NCBI GenBank assembly: GCA_900551295.1
Contig: URVJ01000009.1
Span: 28,892 to 92,891 of the forward strand
Origin: an uncultured Eubacteriales bacterium
GTDB lineage: Bacteria; Bacillota; Clostridia; Oscillospirales; CAG-382
Direction of reading: 5' to 3'
DNA: 64,000 bases
Below the pieces are notes generated by a model. The model made no database searches. It saw nothing but the letters and a program-made list of their open reading frames with translations, and had not been told where the DNA came from. This document shows, one piece after another, positions 1-8,534 of this stretch. The stretch's first letter is position 1, and each line of letters starts with the position of its first letter. The translations under genes and the position numbers were made by a program.

Positions 1-212
1 ATTCCTTTGGGAATAAGGCAGATAAGGAGGACAAGCTTTTCTCCGAAGTTTCTGCATTCCGCAAAGCTCTTTGTCTTATAGGTGCAAAGCATACACGTCA
101 GAAAGCCTATTACAAGACCTATAAGCAGCGAGAGCAGCGAGATGAGAACCGTCATTTTCAGTCCTTCGACAAGAAGAGACGTTGCCTCGTCAATTACTCT
201 GTTAAAATTCAT
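1..212 (-). CDS. Amino-acid ABC transporter permease, N-terminal fragment
   Basis: The frame opens at an ATG at 212 and runs off the left edge, giving about 70 residues. Residues about 18-42 form one long hydrophobic membrane segment preceded by a short amphipathic start, as in the GlnP/HisM permease family. The gene lies downstream of an amino-acid binding-protein gene on the same strand, which is the main reason for the call. The sequence after residue 45 is not obviously permease-like and the family's conserved loop motif is outside the window, so the identification is by context. The role would be the inner-membrane channel of a polar amino-acid importer. Confidence 0.55.
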   Translation of the reverse strand, partial: MNFNRVIDEATSLLVEGLKMTVLISLLSLLIGLVIGFLTCMLCTYKTKSFAECRNFGEKLVLLICLIPKG

Positions 213-486
213 ATCAATCTCTCTTATTAAACTCATTGGAGCGTGTTCGCACTGTCCGAAAAAACATCGGGCGGCATTTACATTACATTGCCGCAGCTCA
301 AATCAGGTACAGCAGTGTGAACACGCTCTAATTTTTATGTTTTTACATTCCGAAAGACGGCAAAATCACAAGTTTCTCTCAAAAATACACGCTTTGCGAA
401 CCGCCTTTTTTTACAAAGCGCGGCATGACAGCTTTTACACCGCCATGCCTATATAATTTATCGCTTTGAATAATATTTATGCAAAA
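213..486 (-). other. Structured gap between binding protein and permease genes
   Basis: No gene is seen here. The transcript of the importer would contain a large two-tier hairpin (arms 239-254 and 313-328; inner stem 271-276 with 289-294) and a smaller hairpin (arms 390-396 and 414-420). Structures of this kind in ABC operons are known to stabilise the upstream mRNA or to terminate part of transcription, which keeps the binding protein in excess over the permease. That role is inferred here. Confidence 0.6.
239..328 (-). repeat. Two-tier inverted repeat in importer operon
   Basis: The outer arms of 16 bases (239-254 and 313-328) are complementary at 15 positions, the last being a possible G-U pair. 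Inside them a GCGGCA/TGCCGC stem (271-276, 289-294) forms a second hairpin. A T-rich stretch follows on the plus strand and the permease start lies 27 bases beyond it on the minus strand. It may be an mRNA-stability or attenuation element, or a small palindromic repeat of the genome. Confidence 0.6.
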
Positions 487-1377
487 TTACTTTGCAACGC
501 CTACAATGTCCTCGATGGACTCTGCGGTGCTGTCTGCGGGAACTACGAGAATCTGACCGTCTTCAAAGTATCCGTCAGAGAAGTCGAAGGTTTCTTTTCT
601 TTCGTCGGTAATGGTCATACCTGCGATCATAGCGTCTGCCTGACCGGACTGAACTGCACCCATCGATGCGTCAAAGCCTTCGTTGTGCATTTCGTACTTG
701 AAGCCCTGATCTTCTGCGATTGCCGCGAGAACGTCCATATCAACGCCGGTATATTCGTTTGTTTCGGTGTCGAGGAATTCAAACGGAGCAAATGCGTTAT
801 CGGAGTAGATTACATATGTTCTTTCGGGAGTGATTCCGCTTTCAACTCTCTCTGCGGATTCGTCCTTGTAGATCTTATCGCCATAACCGTACTTTGCAAG
901 AATCTCGTCATACTTACCGTTATTCTTGATATTTGCAAGACCTGCGTTGAACATTGCGAGGAGGTCTTCGTTTGTACCCTTCTTTACGGCAAAACCGTAG
1001 GACGCGGGATTCTCAACGTCGCCTATTGTCTTAAGTGCAAGTCCTTCTTCCTTTATAGCCCAGCCTACAACCGAACGGTCTTCATAGCAAGCTGCGTTTG
1101 TTCCGTTCATAACGGCTGTGTACATCGTGGGAGAATCTTCGTAGTAGGAGATCTTGAAACCGTACTTTTCGGCATAGCTTTCGGTAAGCTGTGCGCTCAT
1201 GGTGCTGGTCTTTGCGGCAAAAGTAATTTCGGTCTTCTTATCGTCCGACTTCTGCTCCTGCTTTACGTCGTTTTTGACGTCGCTGTTTGTATCGTCTTTC
1301 TTTGCGCATCCCGCAAGCGATGCTGCGATCATGAGTGCGGAAAGTCCGAGTGCAATAACTCTGAATGTCTTTTTCAT
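487..1377 (-). CDS. Polar amino-acid ABC substrate-binding lipoprotein, circularly permuted
   Basis: An exported lipoprotein: hydrophobic signal with lipobox LAGC and the lipid-attachment Cys near residue 24, then an Asp/Lys-rich linker. The ligand domain belongs to the family 3 (GlnH/HisJ-like) binding proteins, but its parts are in the wrong order. Residues about 52-168 resemble the usual C-terminal portion (lobe 2 and the final helix, ending NGKYDEILAKYG). Residues about 188-296 resemble the usual N-terminal portion (APFEF, TGVDMDVLAAIA, MTITDERKETFDFSDGYF) and end at the hinge where lobe 2 should follow. The ATG at 1377 is chosen over the upstream TTG at 1383. It delivers an amino acid to the permease encoded downstream. 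Confidence 0.85.
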   Translation of the reverse strand: MKKTFRVIALGLSALMIAASLAGCAKKDDTNSDVKNDVKQEQKSDDKKTEITFAAKTSTMSAQLTESYAEKYGFKISYYEDSPTMYTAVMNGTNAACYEDRSVVGWAIKEEGLALKTIGDVENPASYGFAVKKGTNEDLLAMFNAGLANIKNNGKYDEILAKYGYGDKIYKDESAERVESGITPERTYVIYSDNAFAPFEFLDTETNEYTGVDMDVLAAIAEDQGFKYEMHNEGFDASMGAVQSGQADAMIAGMTITDERKETFDFSDGYFEDGQILVVPADSTAESIEDIVGVAK

Positions 1378-1425
1378 AATCAAACATTTCCTTTCGCATG
1401 AAAATTAGTTTTTAAGTTTAGGGTA

Positions 1426-1454
1426 ATTATATCATCATATTATCAATATGTCAA
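1426..1454 (-). promoter_or_regulatory. Sigma-A promoter for the amino-acid importer
   Basis: The minus strand carries TTGACA (1449-1454), a 17-base spacer and TATAAT (1426-1431), both perfect matches, about 50 bases upstream of the binding-protein start. Confidence 0.9.
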
Positions 1455-1506
1455 TAGTTTTCGGCACGTTTTCAGCAAAGCCCTGCAAAAAAATTCAAAA
1501 ATATGC

Positions 1507-1525
1507 CGTTTTGTGCCGAAAAACG
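1507..1525 (-). terminator. Weak hairpin after the GH99-like gene
   Basis: CGTTTT (1507-1512) pairs with AAAACG (1520-1525), and on the minus strand the stem is followed after a few bases by a run of T. The stem is short and AT-rich, so this is only a possible terminator. Confidence 0.35.
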
Positions 1526-1570
1526 CCGGATATTGAACAAAACCGACTTGCGAAATTCAAATTTGCAATG

Positions 1571-2680
1571 TTAAATTCCGAAAACTTCCTTTATTGCGTC
1601 AAGATACCCGTAGCCGTAAAGGTCATCGGGTTCAAGGTAGCTGGTTTCGGTCCATTCGTTCCAGCTGTTGACGGTGACAAGCGGAGCTTTGAGGTTTTTA
1701 TGGCTGTCGATATATGCCTTTGCCATTTCAAAGCCTTTCTTTACATTTTCGGGAGTGTTGCCGACAACGACATTGCCGCGGTTTGAGTTATATCTCGGAT
1801 TTGAGTCCCAGCCGACGGACACGTGCGGATAGTAGGGCATTTTATAAGCAGAATCTATGTAGTCCCATTCTTTCATTATATCCTTTAATATCTCGGTATA
1901 CTCTCTGCCCATTCTCCCCGTTATATGCACGAACTGATAGTGTGTTACGCTGTCGAATTCAAGCGCGTGTACGGCTTTTGCCATATTGCCCTCGAATTTC
2001 GGATCTATGCCTGTTGCGTTCATTGCACATTCGCTTCTGAGAGTGAGCTGAATCTCAAGTCCGGGAAATCCTGCCTTGACGGTTTCATTTCTGAAATAAT
2101 CGAGCGCCTTTTTGGTTTCCTCTATACCGCCGAGTCCTTTGATGAGATTTGCAAGGTCATATATCATATAAACAGGCTTGCCGTCTATCTTATAATATGA
2201 AGGGTGCGAAAAATACATATCTATGGTTCTGCGTACAATGGTATCGAACGTCTGTCTGTTTACCCTGCCGTCCCAGATAGGATAGTTCATCTCGGCGGTG
2301 CGCTTATCCCAGATGGAAGTTGCGGTGTGGTTTGCCCACATTATGTAGAACTTTACCCTGTCGTTGTTTCTTGCTTTAAGGTAGCCGTTATCGAGGCACT
2401 GTTCGAGAAAAGGTCTGTTGTCAAACCAGTACCAGTCGTATATGAACACGTTTACTCCGTGATCGGCTGCGGCATTTATCTGCATTTCCATTACATAAGG
2501 ATCTGCTTCGTTTACATATCCCCAAAGCGGCTTTCTCGGCCACTGATGTCCGGGATAGAACGGTTTCATTGCCTTTACGGTCTGCCATTCTCCGTATCCT
2601 TCGGGCCAGAATATTTTTGTTCTCGGTTCATCTCCCGTATAGGAGGGCCATATAAATGCGCCTACGTCGTATTTTCCCAT
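1571..2680 (-). CDS. GH99-like / WbsX-type carbohydrate-active protein
   Basis: 369 residues without a signal peptide. The start (GAFIWPSYTGD), the aromatic motif FIYDWYWFD near residues 80-90 and the late SWNEWTE motif match the GH99-like (WbsX) domain, a TIM-barrel family related to endo-alpha-mannosidases. The domain occurs in lipopolysaccharide-type glycosyltransferases and in stand-alone putative glycosidases. Here it stands alone, reads divergently from a mutarotase-like gene and lies near sugar oxidoreductases, so a cytoplasmic sugar-processing role is likely. Substrate is unknown. The length fits a single complete domain, and the ATG at 2680 follows a purine-rich ribosome site. Confidence 0.75.
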   Translation of the reverse strand: MGKYDVGAFIWPSYTGDEPRTKIFWPEGYGEWQTVKAMKPFYPGHQWPRKPLWGYVNEADPYVMEMQINAAADHGVNVFIYDWYWFDNRPFLEQCLDNGYLKARNNDRVKFYIMWANHTATSIWDKRTAEMNYPIWDGRVNRQTFDTIVRRTIDMYFSHPSYYKIDGKPVYMIYDLANLIKGLGGIEETKKALDYFRNETVKAGFPGLEIQLTLRSECAMNATGIDPKFEGNMAKAVHALEFDSVTHYQFVHITGRMGREYTEILKDIMKEWDYIDSAYKMPYYPHVSVGWDSNPRYNSNRGNVVVGNTPENVKKGFEMAKAYIDSHKNLKAPLVTVNSWNEWTETSYLEPDDLYGYGYLDAIKEVFGI

Positions 2681-2734
2681 AATTAATTCTTCTCCCCTTC
2701 TGCCGTTTTCGCGGCATACAAATATGATAAGTAG

Positions 2735-2763
2735 ATTTTACTAAAATTATCCGTGTTTGTCAA
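2735..2763 (-). promoter_or_regulatory. Promoter for the GH99-like gene
   Basis: TTGACA (2758-2763), 17-base spacer and TAAAAT (2735-2740) on the minus strand. Confidence 0.75.
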
Positions 2764-2783
2764 TATATAAAAATATATTTTTC

Positions 2784-2812
2784 TTGATTTTTTGAAAGGC
2801 ACGGTATATAAT
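2784..2812 (+). promoter_or_regulatory. Promoter for the mutarotase-like gene
   Basis: TTGATT (2784-2789), 17-base spacer and TATAAT (2807-2812) on the plus strand. It lies back to back with the GH99-like promoter, 20 bases apart. Confidence 0.8.
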
Positions 2813-2876
2813 GTTGCATAGAAATTAAAAATGTAAAAATAATACAAAAATATGTAATCACGAAAGGAACACCCAA

Positions 2877-3740
2877 ATGGAACTCATACTCAAAAAAGAC
2901 GGCGCGCTTGCCGTTGTCCGTTCACTCGGCGGAGAGCTTATTTCCTACAAAAAAGACGGCAAAGAATATGTCTGGACGGGCGACGAAAAATACTGGACTG
3001 GACGCGCTCCCGCGCTCTTTCCGTTTGTCAGCGCGCTCAAGGACGGAAAGGCTGAAATAGACGGCAAAGAATGCGTCATGAAGCCAAAGCACGGATTTAT
3101 ACGCACAAGCGAGCTGAACCTCGTAAGCTCCTCGGAAAGCAGCGCCGTGTTTGAACTTGCCGACAGTCCCGAAACGCTTGCAAATTATCCTTACAAATTT
3201 CTTTTCAGAATTACGCACACACTGAACTCCGACGGTTTTACCACAACCTACACCGTTGAGAACACCGACACGCGTCCGATAGAATTCTGCATAGGCGCCC
3301 ACCCCGGCTTTTATCTTCCCGACGGCATCGAAAACTACAAACTCGTCTTTGAAAAAGAGGAAAACTCCAAAATTCACTACACAGACAAAGATTCGCTCTA
3401 TTCCGACGACTACATTACAGACAAAGAGCTTCATGGCAGAGAATGGGAGCTTAAATACGACGATTTCGACGTTGACGCACTCTTTTTCACCGACGTAAAA
3501 AGCAAAAAGGTTTCCATTGTGTCAAAAGACGGCAAAAAGCACATAGATTTTGATTTTACCGGTTTTGAAACGCTTGTCGTATGGACTCCTCCCAAAAAGC
3601 ACGCGCCTTTCCTCTGCCTCGAACCCTGGAACGGACTTCCGGCGTATGTAAACGAAACCGGAAAGTTCTCCGACAAGCCGTATCTCATCACTCTGCCCGT
3701 CGGAAAGCAGTATTCAGTAAGCTACAAAGTGACAATATAA
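2877..3740 (+). CDS. Aldose 1-epimerase-like (LacX/galactose mutarotase family) protein
   Basis: 287 residues of the galactose-mutarotase-like beta-sandwich fold. Visible motifs are the N-terminal GGELISYKKDGKEY, the PFVSALKDG segment and the HP pair in GAHPGFYLP near residue 140, which carries the catalytic-site histidine of the family. An acidic residue in CLEPWNG near residue 247 fits the catalytic glutamate position. Such cytoplasmic proteins interconvert alpha and beta anomers of free hexoses, although LacX-type members are not all characterised. It has its own promoter and reads away from the GH99-like gene. Ribosome site GAAAGGAAC precedes the ATG. Confidence 0.8.
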   Translation: MELILKKDGALAVVRSLGGELISYKKDGKEYVWTGDEKYWTGRAPALFPFVSALKDGKAEIDGKECVMKPKHGFIRTSELNLVSSSESSAVFELADSPETLANYPYKFLFRITHTLNSDGFTTTYTVENTDTRPIEFCIGAHPGFYLPDGIENYKLVFEKEENSKIHYTDKDSLYSDDYITDKELHGREWELKYDDFDVDALFFTDVKSKKVSIVSKDGKKHIDFDFTGFETLVVWTPPKKHAPFLCLEPWNGLPAYVNETGKFSDKPYLITLPVGKQYSVSYKVTI

Positions 3741-3905
3741 ATTTTTTGTCATAGTGTAGAAATTTCACAGTGTTAAGTTAGTATTTTTTTAACTATTTGA
3801 ACATAAGTCCGACACAAGTCTGTTATATTATAGACACAGTGGTAAATGCTGAAATTAAACAGTTTTTTAAACTAAAATCCCACTATTTTCAAGGAGGTAC
3901 ATACC

Positions 3906-5087
3906 ATGGCAACATCAAACATCGAACTCGATCCCAACAAGCAGGGTTCGGGCGAAGTAAACGTTGACACAAGCAAAAAATTAAGAGTAGGTATTATAGG
4001 AACAGGCTGGATTGCAGACGCTCATATGGCCAGCTACAAGAAGATGCCCGACGTTGAAATCGTAGCCGGCGCAGATCTTATCCCCGGCAAGGCTGAAGCT
4101 TTCTTCAAGAAGCACGGCATTGAAAACGTTAAGTGCTATCCCAGCCACAAAGAGCTTATCGACAACGAAAAGCTCGACGCAGTAAGTGTCTGCACCTACA
4201 ACTGCCAGCACGCAGAGCCTACGATCTACGCTCTCAATCACGGCGTAAACGTTCTTCTTGAAAAGCCCTTCACCGTAACTACCGAAGAAGCTATCGAAGT
4301 TATCAAGGCTGAAAAGAAGAGCGGCAAGGTCCTTTCAATCGGTTTCCAGCCGAGATTTGATGCCAACATGAAGATGATCAAGAAGATCGTTGAATCGGGC
4401 GAGCTCGGCAAGATCTACTACATTCAGACCGGCGGCGGAAGAAGACGCGGTATCCCGACTCCGTTCGGCACCTCCTTTATCGAAAAGGACAAGGGCGGTA
4501 TCGGTGCTCTCGGCGACATCGGATGCTACTCTCTCGATATGGTTCTCAACGCTATCGGCTATCCGAAGCCTCTCACGGTTTCCGGTTACAAGTCCGATTT
4601 CTTCGGCAAGAACCCCAAGACCTACACAGAAGACGGCAGACCTGCAGAATACGCTGACATCTTCGGTGTTGACGACTTCGCAGCAGCATTTGTTCGTCTT
4701 GACGGCGGCATTATCCTTGACTTCCGTATCGCATGGGCTATGAACATCAACACTCCCGGCGACACCATAATCCTCGGTACAGAGGGCGGACTTCGTATCC
4801 CCTCCACCGACTGCTGGAACGGCACTACCGGCGGCCCCATGACTATCTACAAAAACGTAGCAGGTCAGCAGACCGAAACCGTTATTCCGCTTGTTCACGA
4901 CAACAATCCTCTTAATCTGTTCGACAGAAAGATCCGTTCCTTCCTCGACGCAGTTAAGACCGGCGGCAAGGCTCCCGTTCCGTCCAGCCAGATCCTCTAC
5001 AACCAGGCTATTATCGACGGTATCGCAAAGTCCTATGCAGCAGGCAAGGAAGTTGAACTCAACGTTCCGAGCTTTGACGAGATCTGA
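3906..5087 (+). CDS. Gfo/Idh/MocA-family NAD(P)-dependent oxidoreductase (copy 1)
   Basis: 393 residues. After an unusual 27-residue N-terminal tail comes the Rossmann motif GIIGTGWIADAHM (from about residue 29), then the family signature EKPFT near residue 120 and the C-terminal alpha/beta domain with GGGRRRG. Members oxidise or reduce sugars and inositols, or hydrolyse glycosides by transient oxidation. The catalytic Lys of EKPFT is present. A very similar second copy lies at 22321-23499 in the rhamnosidase/galactosidase operon, so both probably act on sugars from plant or mucin glycans. A strong AAGGAGG site sits 9 bases before the ATG. Confidence 0.85.
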   Translation: MATSNIELDPNKQGSGEVNVDTSKKLRVGIIGTGWIADAHMASYKKMPDVEIVAGADLIPGKAEAFFKKHGIENVKCYPSHKELIDNEKLDAVSVCTYNCQHAEPTIYALNHGVNVLLEKPFTVTTEEAIEVIKAEKKSGKVLSIGFQPRFDANMKMIKKIVESGELGKIYYIQTGGGRRRGIPTPFGTSFIEKDKGGIGALGDIGCYSLDMVLNAIGYPKPLTVSGYKSDFFGKNPKTYTEDGRPAEYADIFGVDDFAAAFVRLDGGIILDFRIAWAMNINTPGDTIILGTEGGLRIPSTDCWNGTTGGPMTIYKNVAGQQTETVIPLVHDNNPLNLFDRKIRSFLDAVKTGGKAPVPSSQILYNQAIIDGIAKSYAAGKEVELNVPSFDEI

Positions 5088-5124
5088 GTTTAAAACTCAT
5101 CTGACAGCTTAACAAAAGCACAAG

Positions 5125-5164
5125 ACCGAAAACTCATCTTAACCGACCGGGTTTTCGGTTTTTT
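5125..5164 (+). terminator. Terminator of the oxidoreductase gene
   Basis: ACCGAAAAC (5125-5133) pairs perfectly with GTTTTCGGT (5151-5159), followed by a run of T. Confidence 0.85.
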
Positions 5165-5175
5165 ATATACTGAAA

Positions 5176-5197
5176 AAGGAACGGTTTCCCGTTCCTT
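5176..5197 (-). terminator. Terminator of the head cassette
   Basis: A perfect 9-base stem (5176-5184 with 5189-5197) with a GAAA-type tetraloop on the minus strand, followed by T residues, 18 bases after the last gene. Confidence 0.9.
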
Positions 5198-5214
5198 AAT
5201 TTTATGCCGCCGTT

Positions 5215-5754
5215 TTACTTTGCAAGCTTTTTGAGCGCGGAGGTTCTTGCGGACTTTGCATTCTCCGAATAGGTTTTATAAAGCTTTTCAAGCTCGTCAG
5301 AAAGATTATTTTCAATTTCTGTGCTTTTTCTCGCCGCAGTGCCGCCGTCTGCCGACAGTCCGTTTGTGCTGAGCCATTCGTCAAGCTTTGTCTTTGCCTG
5401 TGCCGCTTCCGTAAGCGCGGCGTTTCTGTCGTCCGACAGCTTTTTGTTAAGCGACGACATATAGCTGTAAAAATCGCCTATCGTCTTATCGGTATTCCCC
5501 GAATAGAACTTGGGCAGTCCCTTTGAAGAACTTACCTTATACGGCTGTTTTTCCGAGGACGCAGACTTTGCCTGATTTACAAGCGTTCTCCAGTCCTCAA
5601 TATCCTTAGTTTCAAAGCCGAGACTCTTTCTCGCGCCGGACAAATAGTCAAGTCTTGCGATTTCGGTATTGTATACGTCGTTATCTCCGTTTCTTATCCT
5701 GCCGAGTCTCTCTTTTTCGGAAAGCGACGCGTATTTCCACATATTTTTTGCCAT
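5215..5754 (-). CDS. Unrecognised protein, last gene of the head cassette
   Basis: 179 residues, highly charged and mostly helical in appearance, with no signal peptide or membrane segment. The C-terminal third (from about residue 100) is rich in Ala, Lys and Glu and could form a coiled coil. No family is recognised. It follows the propeller protein after 21 bases and a good GGGAGG ribosome site. In P22-like modules this position holds tail-completion or internal ejection proteins, so a minor virion role is a reasonable guess based on position only. Confidence 0.6.
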   Translation of the reverse strand: MAKNMWKYASLSEKERLGRIRNGDNDVYNTEIARLDYLSGARKSLGFETKDIEDWRTLVNQAKSASSEKQPYKVSSSKGLPKFYSGNTDKTIGDFYSYMSSLNKKLSDDRNAALTEAAQAKTKLDEWLSTNGLSADGGTAARKSTEIENNLSDELEKLYKTYSENAKSARTSALKKLAK

Positions 5755-5775
5755 TATTATCCTCCCGTACCTGCT

Positions 5776-7566
5776 TTATGCAAGTCTGTAACTTACGGTA
5801 ATGTTTTTTAGTGTGAATTTTCCTTTGGTCTTTATCTCAAAGCCGAATGTGTAAAGCCTTGAATACGGCAGTTTTATACCGTAACGGCTTAAAGTTCCGG
5901 GAAGCTTTATAAGATGTCCCGAATAATACTTTTCCCCGTCGGCAAACGCCGTAAATTCAACCTGTTCTTTGCTCCCTTCAAGCCCGAATATTACGGATTC
6001 GACATTTTTGGCGTCAGCCGGATACGAAAAGTCGATATTTCCGGAACAAAAACGAACACATATCTTCTGTCCGAAGCTTTCTCCGTTCTCCGAGAACACC
6101 GATATTCCTTTGGACGAATCCGAATTATATGCACAGAGCTTTCCGGCACATTCAAACAGGCAGTCCGCAAAGACTTTATCGGCATAGTACCAGACAAGCC
6201 TTTTCTGCGCCTCTCCGTAGCCGCCGTTATCGGAATATGCCTTTTCGCCGTAATCCCAGACATACATTTTCCCTCCGGCGCAGAGATAATACTTTCGGTC
6301 AAAGTCGCAGGAGCTTGCTTTTTTAAGCTGTCCGGCGCTGAGTTCAAGCAGTCCGCAGCCGTTTCCGTATGCAATATTACGGCTTATGGGTTTTATGTTC
6401 TGTTCGTCAAAGTTTTCGGTCGTGTCAATTATATACACGCCGCTTTTTGAGTTGAGAAACACTATTCTGTTGTCGATAAGCTCAATACTTCCGGGACAGT
6501 CGCAGCCGAGTGACGAATTGAGTTCCTTTACAGAAAACACGGCATCTGAACCGTTCATGGTATAGCTCATTCTCAGCACGCTTCTCTCGGTAAAGATCAT
6601 AAGATAGCCGTACTGTCTTTCAAATCCCGTTATCATATCGCTGCCCGTGCCGATTATCTCAAAATTATCCTCGTCAAAGCGCAGCGGATCAAGCAGTGAG
6701 CTTATATAATACCGCCCGGGATATTCGGGCGAACCCGTTACGAATATGCGCGTGCCGGAAACCACGTTACCGCCATAGCTTGTTCCGAGAGTCATGCTAT
6801 CAAAGCAGTTATCATATCCGAGTTCTTTCGGATTTTTCAGATAAAAGCTTACGACAATATCGTTATCGTTTTCGACCGTCACGGAATTGTCAAGCAGAAC
6901 ATAGCTTTCGGTAACGCTGTAATTGCTTTCATCGACAGGCACGCCCTTATTGAAAACTTCGATTTTTCTCGACGTATCGCAGGACAACGGAAATATACAC
7001 GAACGAAGTTCGTTGAATCTGTACGACGCGGAAATTCTCGGTGAAAGCATATTGAGCTTTGCGCCCTCAATTTTTGTCCCCGATTTTATTCCCGCAAGGC
7101 AGTCCTTATACATAAGCGGCGCATATGCAAGCTCCTCTTTTACAGCAAAGTCCTTGTCCGCGGAAAATACGCGGCAGCCGCAGTAAAAATACACCTTTGA
7201 AAGAAAATTTACGGCAAAGCTCGGCTTATCCGGCATGGAGGAATATATTTCCGAGATCTGCGCGTTTGACGCGTCTACCGAATAAAGCTTAGTGCCTGCG
7301 TGGATTATATTCTTTGAGCAAAAAGCGTATTTTGTCATGCTGTGAAAAGTCCCAGAAACGAAAATTTCCGATTCAAGTTTTGTCTGCGAGCCGAAATTGC
7401 AGATACGTCCGTTTTTGCTGCGGAGATTTACCGACATGGGACTTGTAGCATCTGCGGAAAATCTGTCGTCATCGCAAAACGACACGCCCGATGAAAAATT
7501 TCCCGCATATGCCGTCTTTAAAGAGTTCGACGAAAAGGACGGAGGCGACGTATCAATATATGACAT
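5776..7566 (-). CDS. Propeller-like tail accessory / head-completion protein (P22 gp10-like position)
   Basis: 596 residues from the ATG at 7566; an upstream in-frame start at 7575 is possible but the GGGG ribosome site favours 7566. The protein is rich in short beta-strand repeats with aromatic and Gly turns (for example KVYFYCG and KYYLCAGGKMYVWD), as in a beta-propeller, with no membrane segment. It starts inside the end of the connector gene, a 14-base overlap suggesting translational coupling. P22 places the propeller-like tail-hub protein gp10 directly after connector gp4, the same order as here. Function is inferred from order and general fold, not from a recognised motif. Confidence 0.6.
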   Translation of the reverse strand: MSYIDTSPPSFSSNSLKTAYAGNFSSGVSFCDDDRFSADATSPMSVNLRSKNGRICNFGSQTKLESEIFVSGTFHSMTKYAFCSKNIIHAGTKLYSVDASNAQISEIYSSMPDKPSFAVNFLSKVYFYCGCRVFSADKDFAVKEELAYAPLMYKDCLAGIKSGTKIEGAKLNMLSPRISASYRFNELRSCIFPLSCDTSRKIEVFNKGVPVDESNYSVTESYVLLDNSVTVENDNDIVVSFYLKNPKELGYDNCFDSMTLGTSYGGNVVSGTRIFVTGSPEYPGRYYISSLLDPLRFDEDNFEIIGTGSDMITGFERQYGYLMIFTERSVLRMSYTMNGSDAVFSVKELNSSLGCDCPGSIELIDNRIVFLNSKSGVYIIDTTENFDEQNIKPISRNIAYGNGCGLLELSAGQLKKASSCDFDRKYYLCAGGKMYVWDYGEKAYSDNGGYGEAQKRLVWYYADKVFADCLFECAGKLCAYNSDSSKGISVFSENGESFGQKICVRFCSGNIDFSYPADAKNVESVIFGLEGSKEQVEFTAFADGEKYYSGHLIKLPGTLSRYGIKLPYSRLYTFGFEIKTKGKFTLKNITVSYRLA

Positions 7567-8518
7567 TATTCTCACCCCTTATGCCGCTGTCGGCTCCGTT
7601 ATAGAAAAGATTGCGCACTCTCGGCGAATATCTTCTGTCATAGCAGTTAAGCGCAAGATCGCGGTACTTATACATAAGTCTGCTGTAAAGCTCGCCGTTG
7701 CCTATACGGCAAAGTTCTGCCGCGGCAAGATAAACTGCGCCCAAAAGAGTGATATACGGCAGTTCTATCTCATAATCTTCGGGCGTGTCTTTATCTGTGT
7801 GCGGAGTTTTCGGAATATAGTAAAGCGTGACTTCGCAAAGGTCGCTGCTCCTCGACAAAACAATGCCGTCATTCTCGCAGAACCGGGACTTCGGACATCT
7901 TTTACCCGACACATAGTATTCGTATGCGCTTGAAAAATCTTTCGGCAGCGGCGAAAACGACACTCCGTGCGGCATTATGACACTTGTATTCTCCGGAAGT
8001 CCGTCAGCCTCGCACACGCAAAGCTCCTTTACGGCAAAGGTATGAGAACCCGCGGCTTTTATCCTTATCTTTACATCTGTATCCGACGGCTTTTCGGCAA
8101 AGAACACGGTTCTTGTAAATATGCTGTCATTTACGCTTATATCCTTTGAAAAAAGCTTTGCCGCACCGTCGCAAGAGTATATGCTCACGTTTCCCTCACC
8201 TGCACAGTTTATACTGAACGCAAGCTTTGAACCTTTGGTCAGCGCATACTCTTTCGCTGCGTCAGACGGACTTATTTCGATATTTCTATCATACAACAGC
8301 TCCTGCGGTTTGAAAAACCTGAGCTCGGCACTCTTGATATACGGCGGAAATGACAGGCACGCGCGGGTAAAAGCGCCGTTGAGCGCGTCTGTCAGCCTTT
8401 CCGAAAGGTCTGATTTTGAAAAGCCGTATTCTCCTGTCTGTTCGCCGTTCTTTGAGTATTCGTCAAGCTCCTTGTAGACAAGCTCTTTTATGGTTTTAAG
8501 AGTATATCTGTTTTGCAT
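7553..8518 (-). CDS. Head-tail connector / adaptor-like protein
   Basis: 321 residues. The N-terminal 60 residues (KELVYKELDEYSKNG, LTDALNGAFTRACLSFP) and the C-terminal 90 residues (LLGAVYLAAAELCRIGN, LMYKYRDLALNCYD) are helical, like adaptor proteins that sit under the portal ring. Between them, about residues 90-170, is a beta-sandwich-like stretch ending in FAVKELCVCE that resembles a small carbohydrate-binding or jelly-roll module. It lies downstream of the capsid genes behind a terminator-like hairpin and overlaps the next gene. A strong AAGGAGG ribosome site precedes the ATG. Confidence 0.6.
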   Translation of the reverse strand: MQNRYTLKTIKELVYKELDEYSKNGEQTGEYGFSKSDLSERLTDALNGAFTRACLSFPPYIKSAELRFFKPQELLYDRNIEISPSDAAKEYALTKGSKLAFSINCAGEGNVSIYSCDGAAKLFSKDISVNDSIFTRTVFFAEKPSDTDVKIRIKAAGSHTFAVKELCVCEADGLPENTSVIMPHGVSFSPLPKDFSSAYEYYVSGKRCPKSRFCENDGIVLSRSSDLCEVTLYYIPKTPHTDKDTPEDYEIELPYITLLGAVYLAAAELCRIGNGELYSRLMYKYRDLALNCYDRRYSPRVRNLFYNGADSGIRGENNVIY

Positions 8519-8534
8519 TTTTCCTCCTTGATAT

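Noticed and set aside
466..1401. Long open frame on the plus strand opposite the amino-acid binding protein
   Set aside because: It is the mirror of a real gene with signal peptide and conserved motifs. It is rich in Cys and Val as antisense frames here are, and has no ribosome site.
3741..3905. Promoter for the oxidoreductase at 3906
   Set aside because: AT-rich sequence with a TATATTAT stretch near 3828 is present but no good -35 box at the right distance, so no promoter is called.
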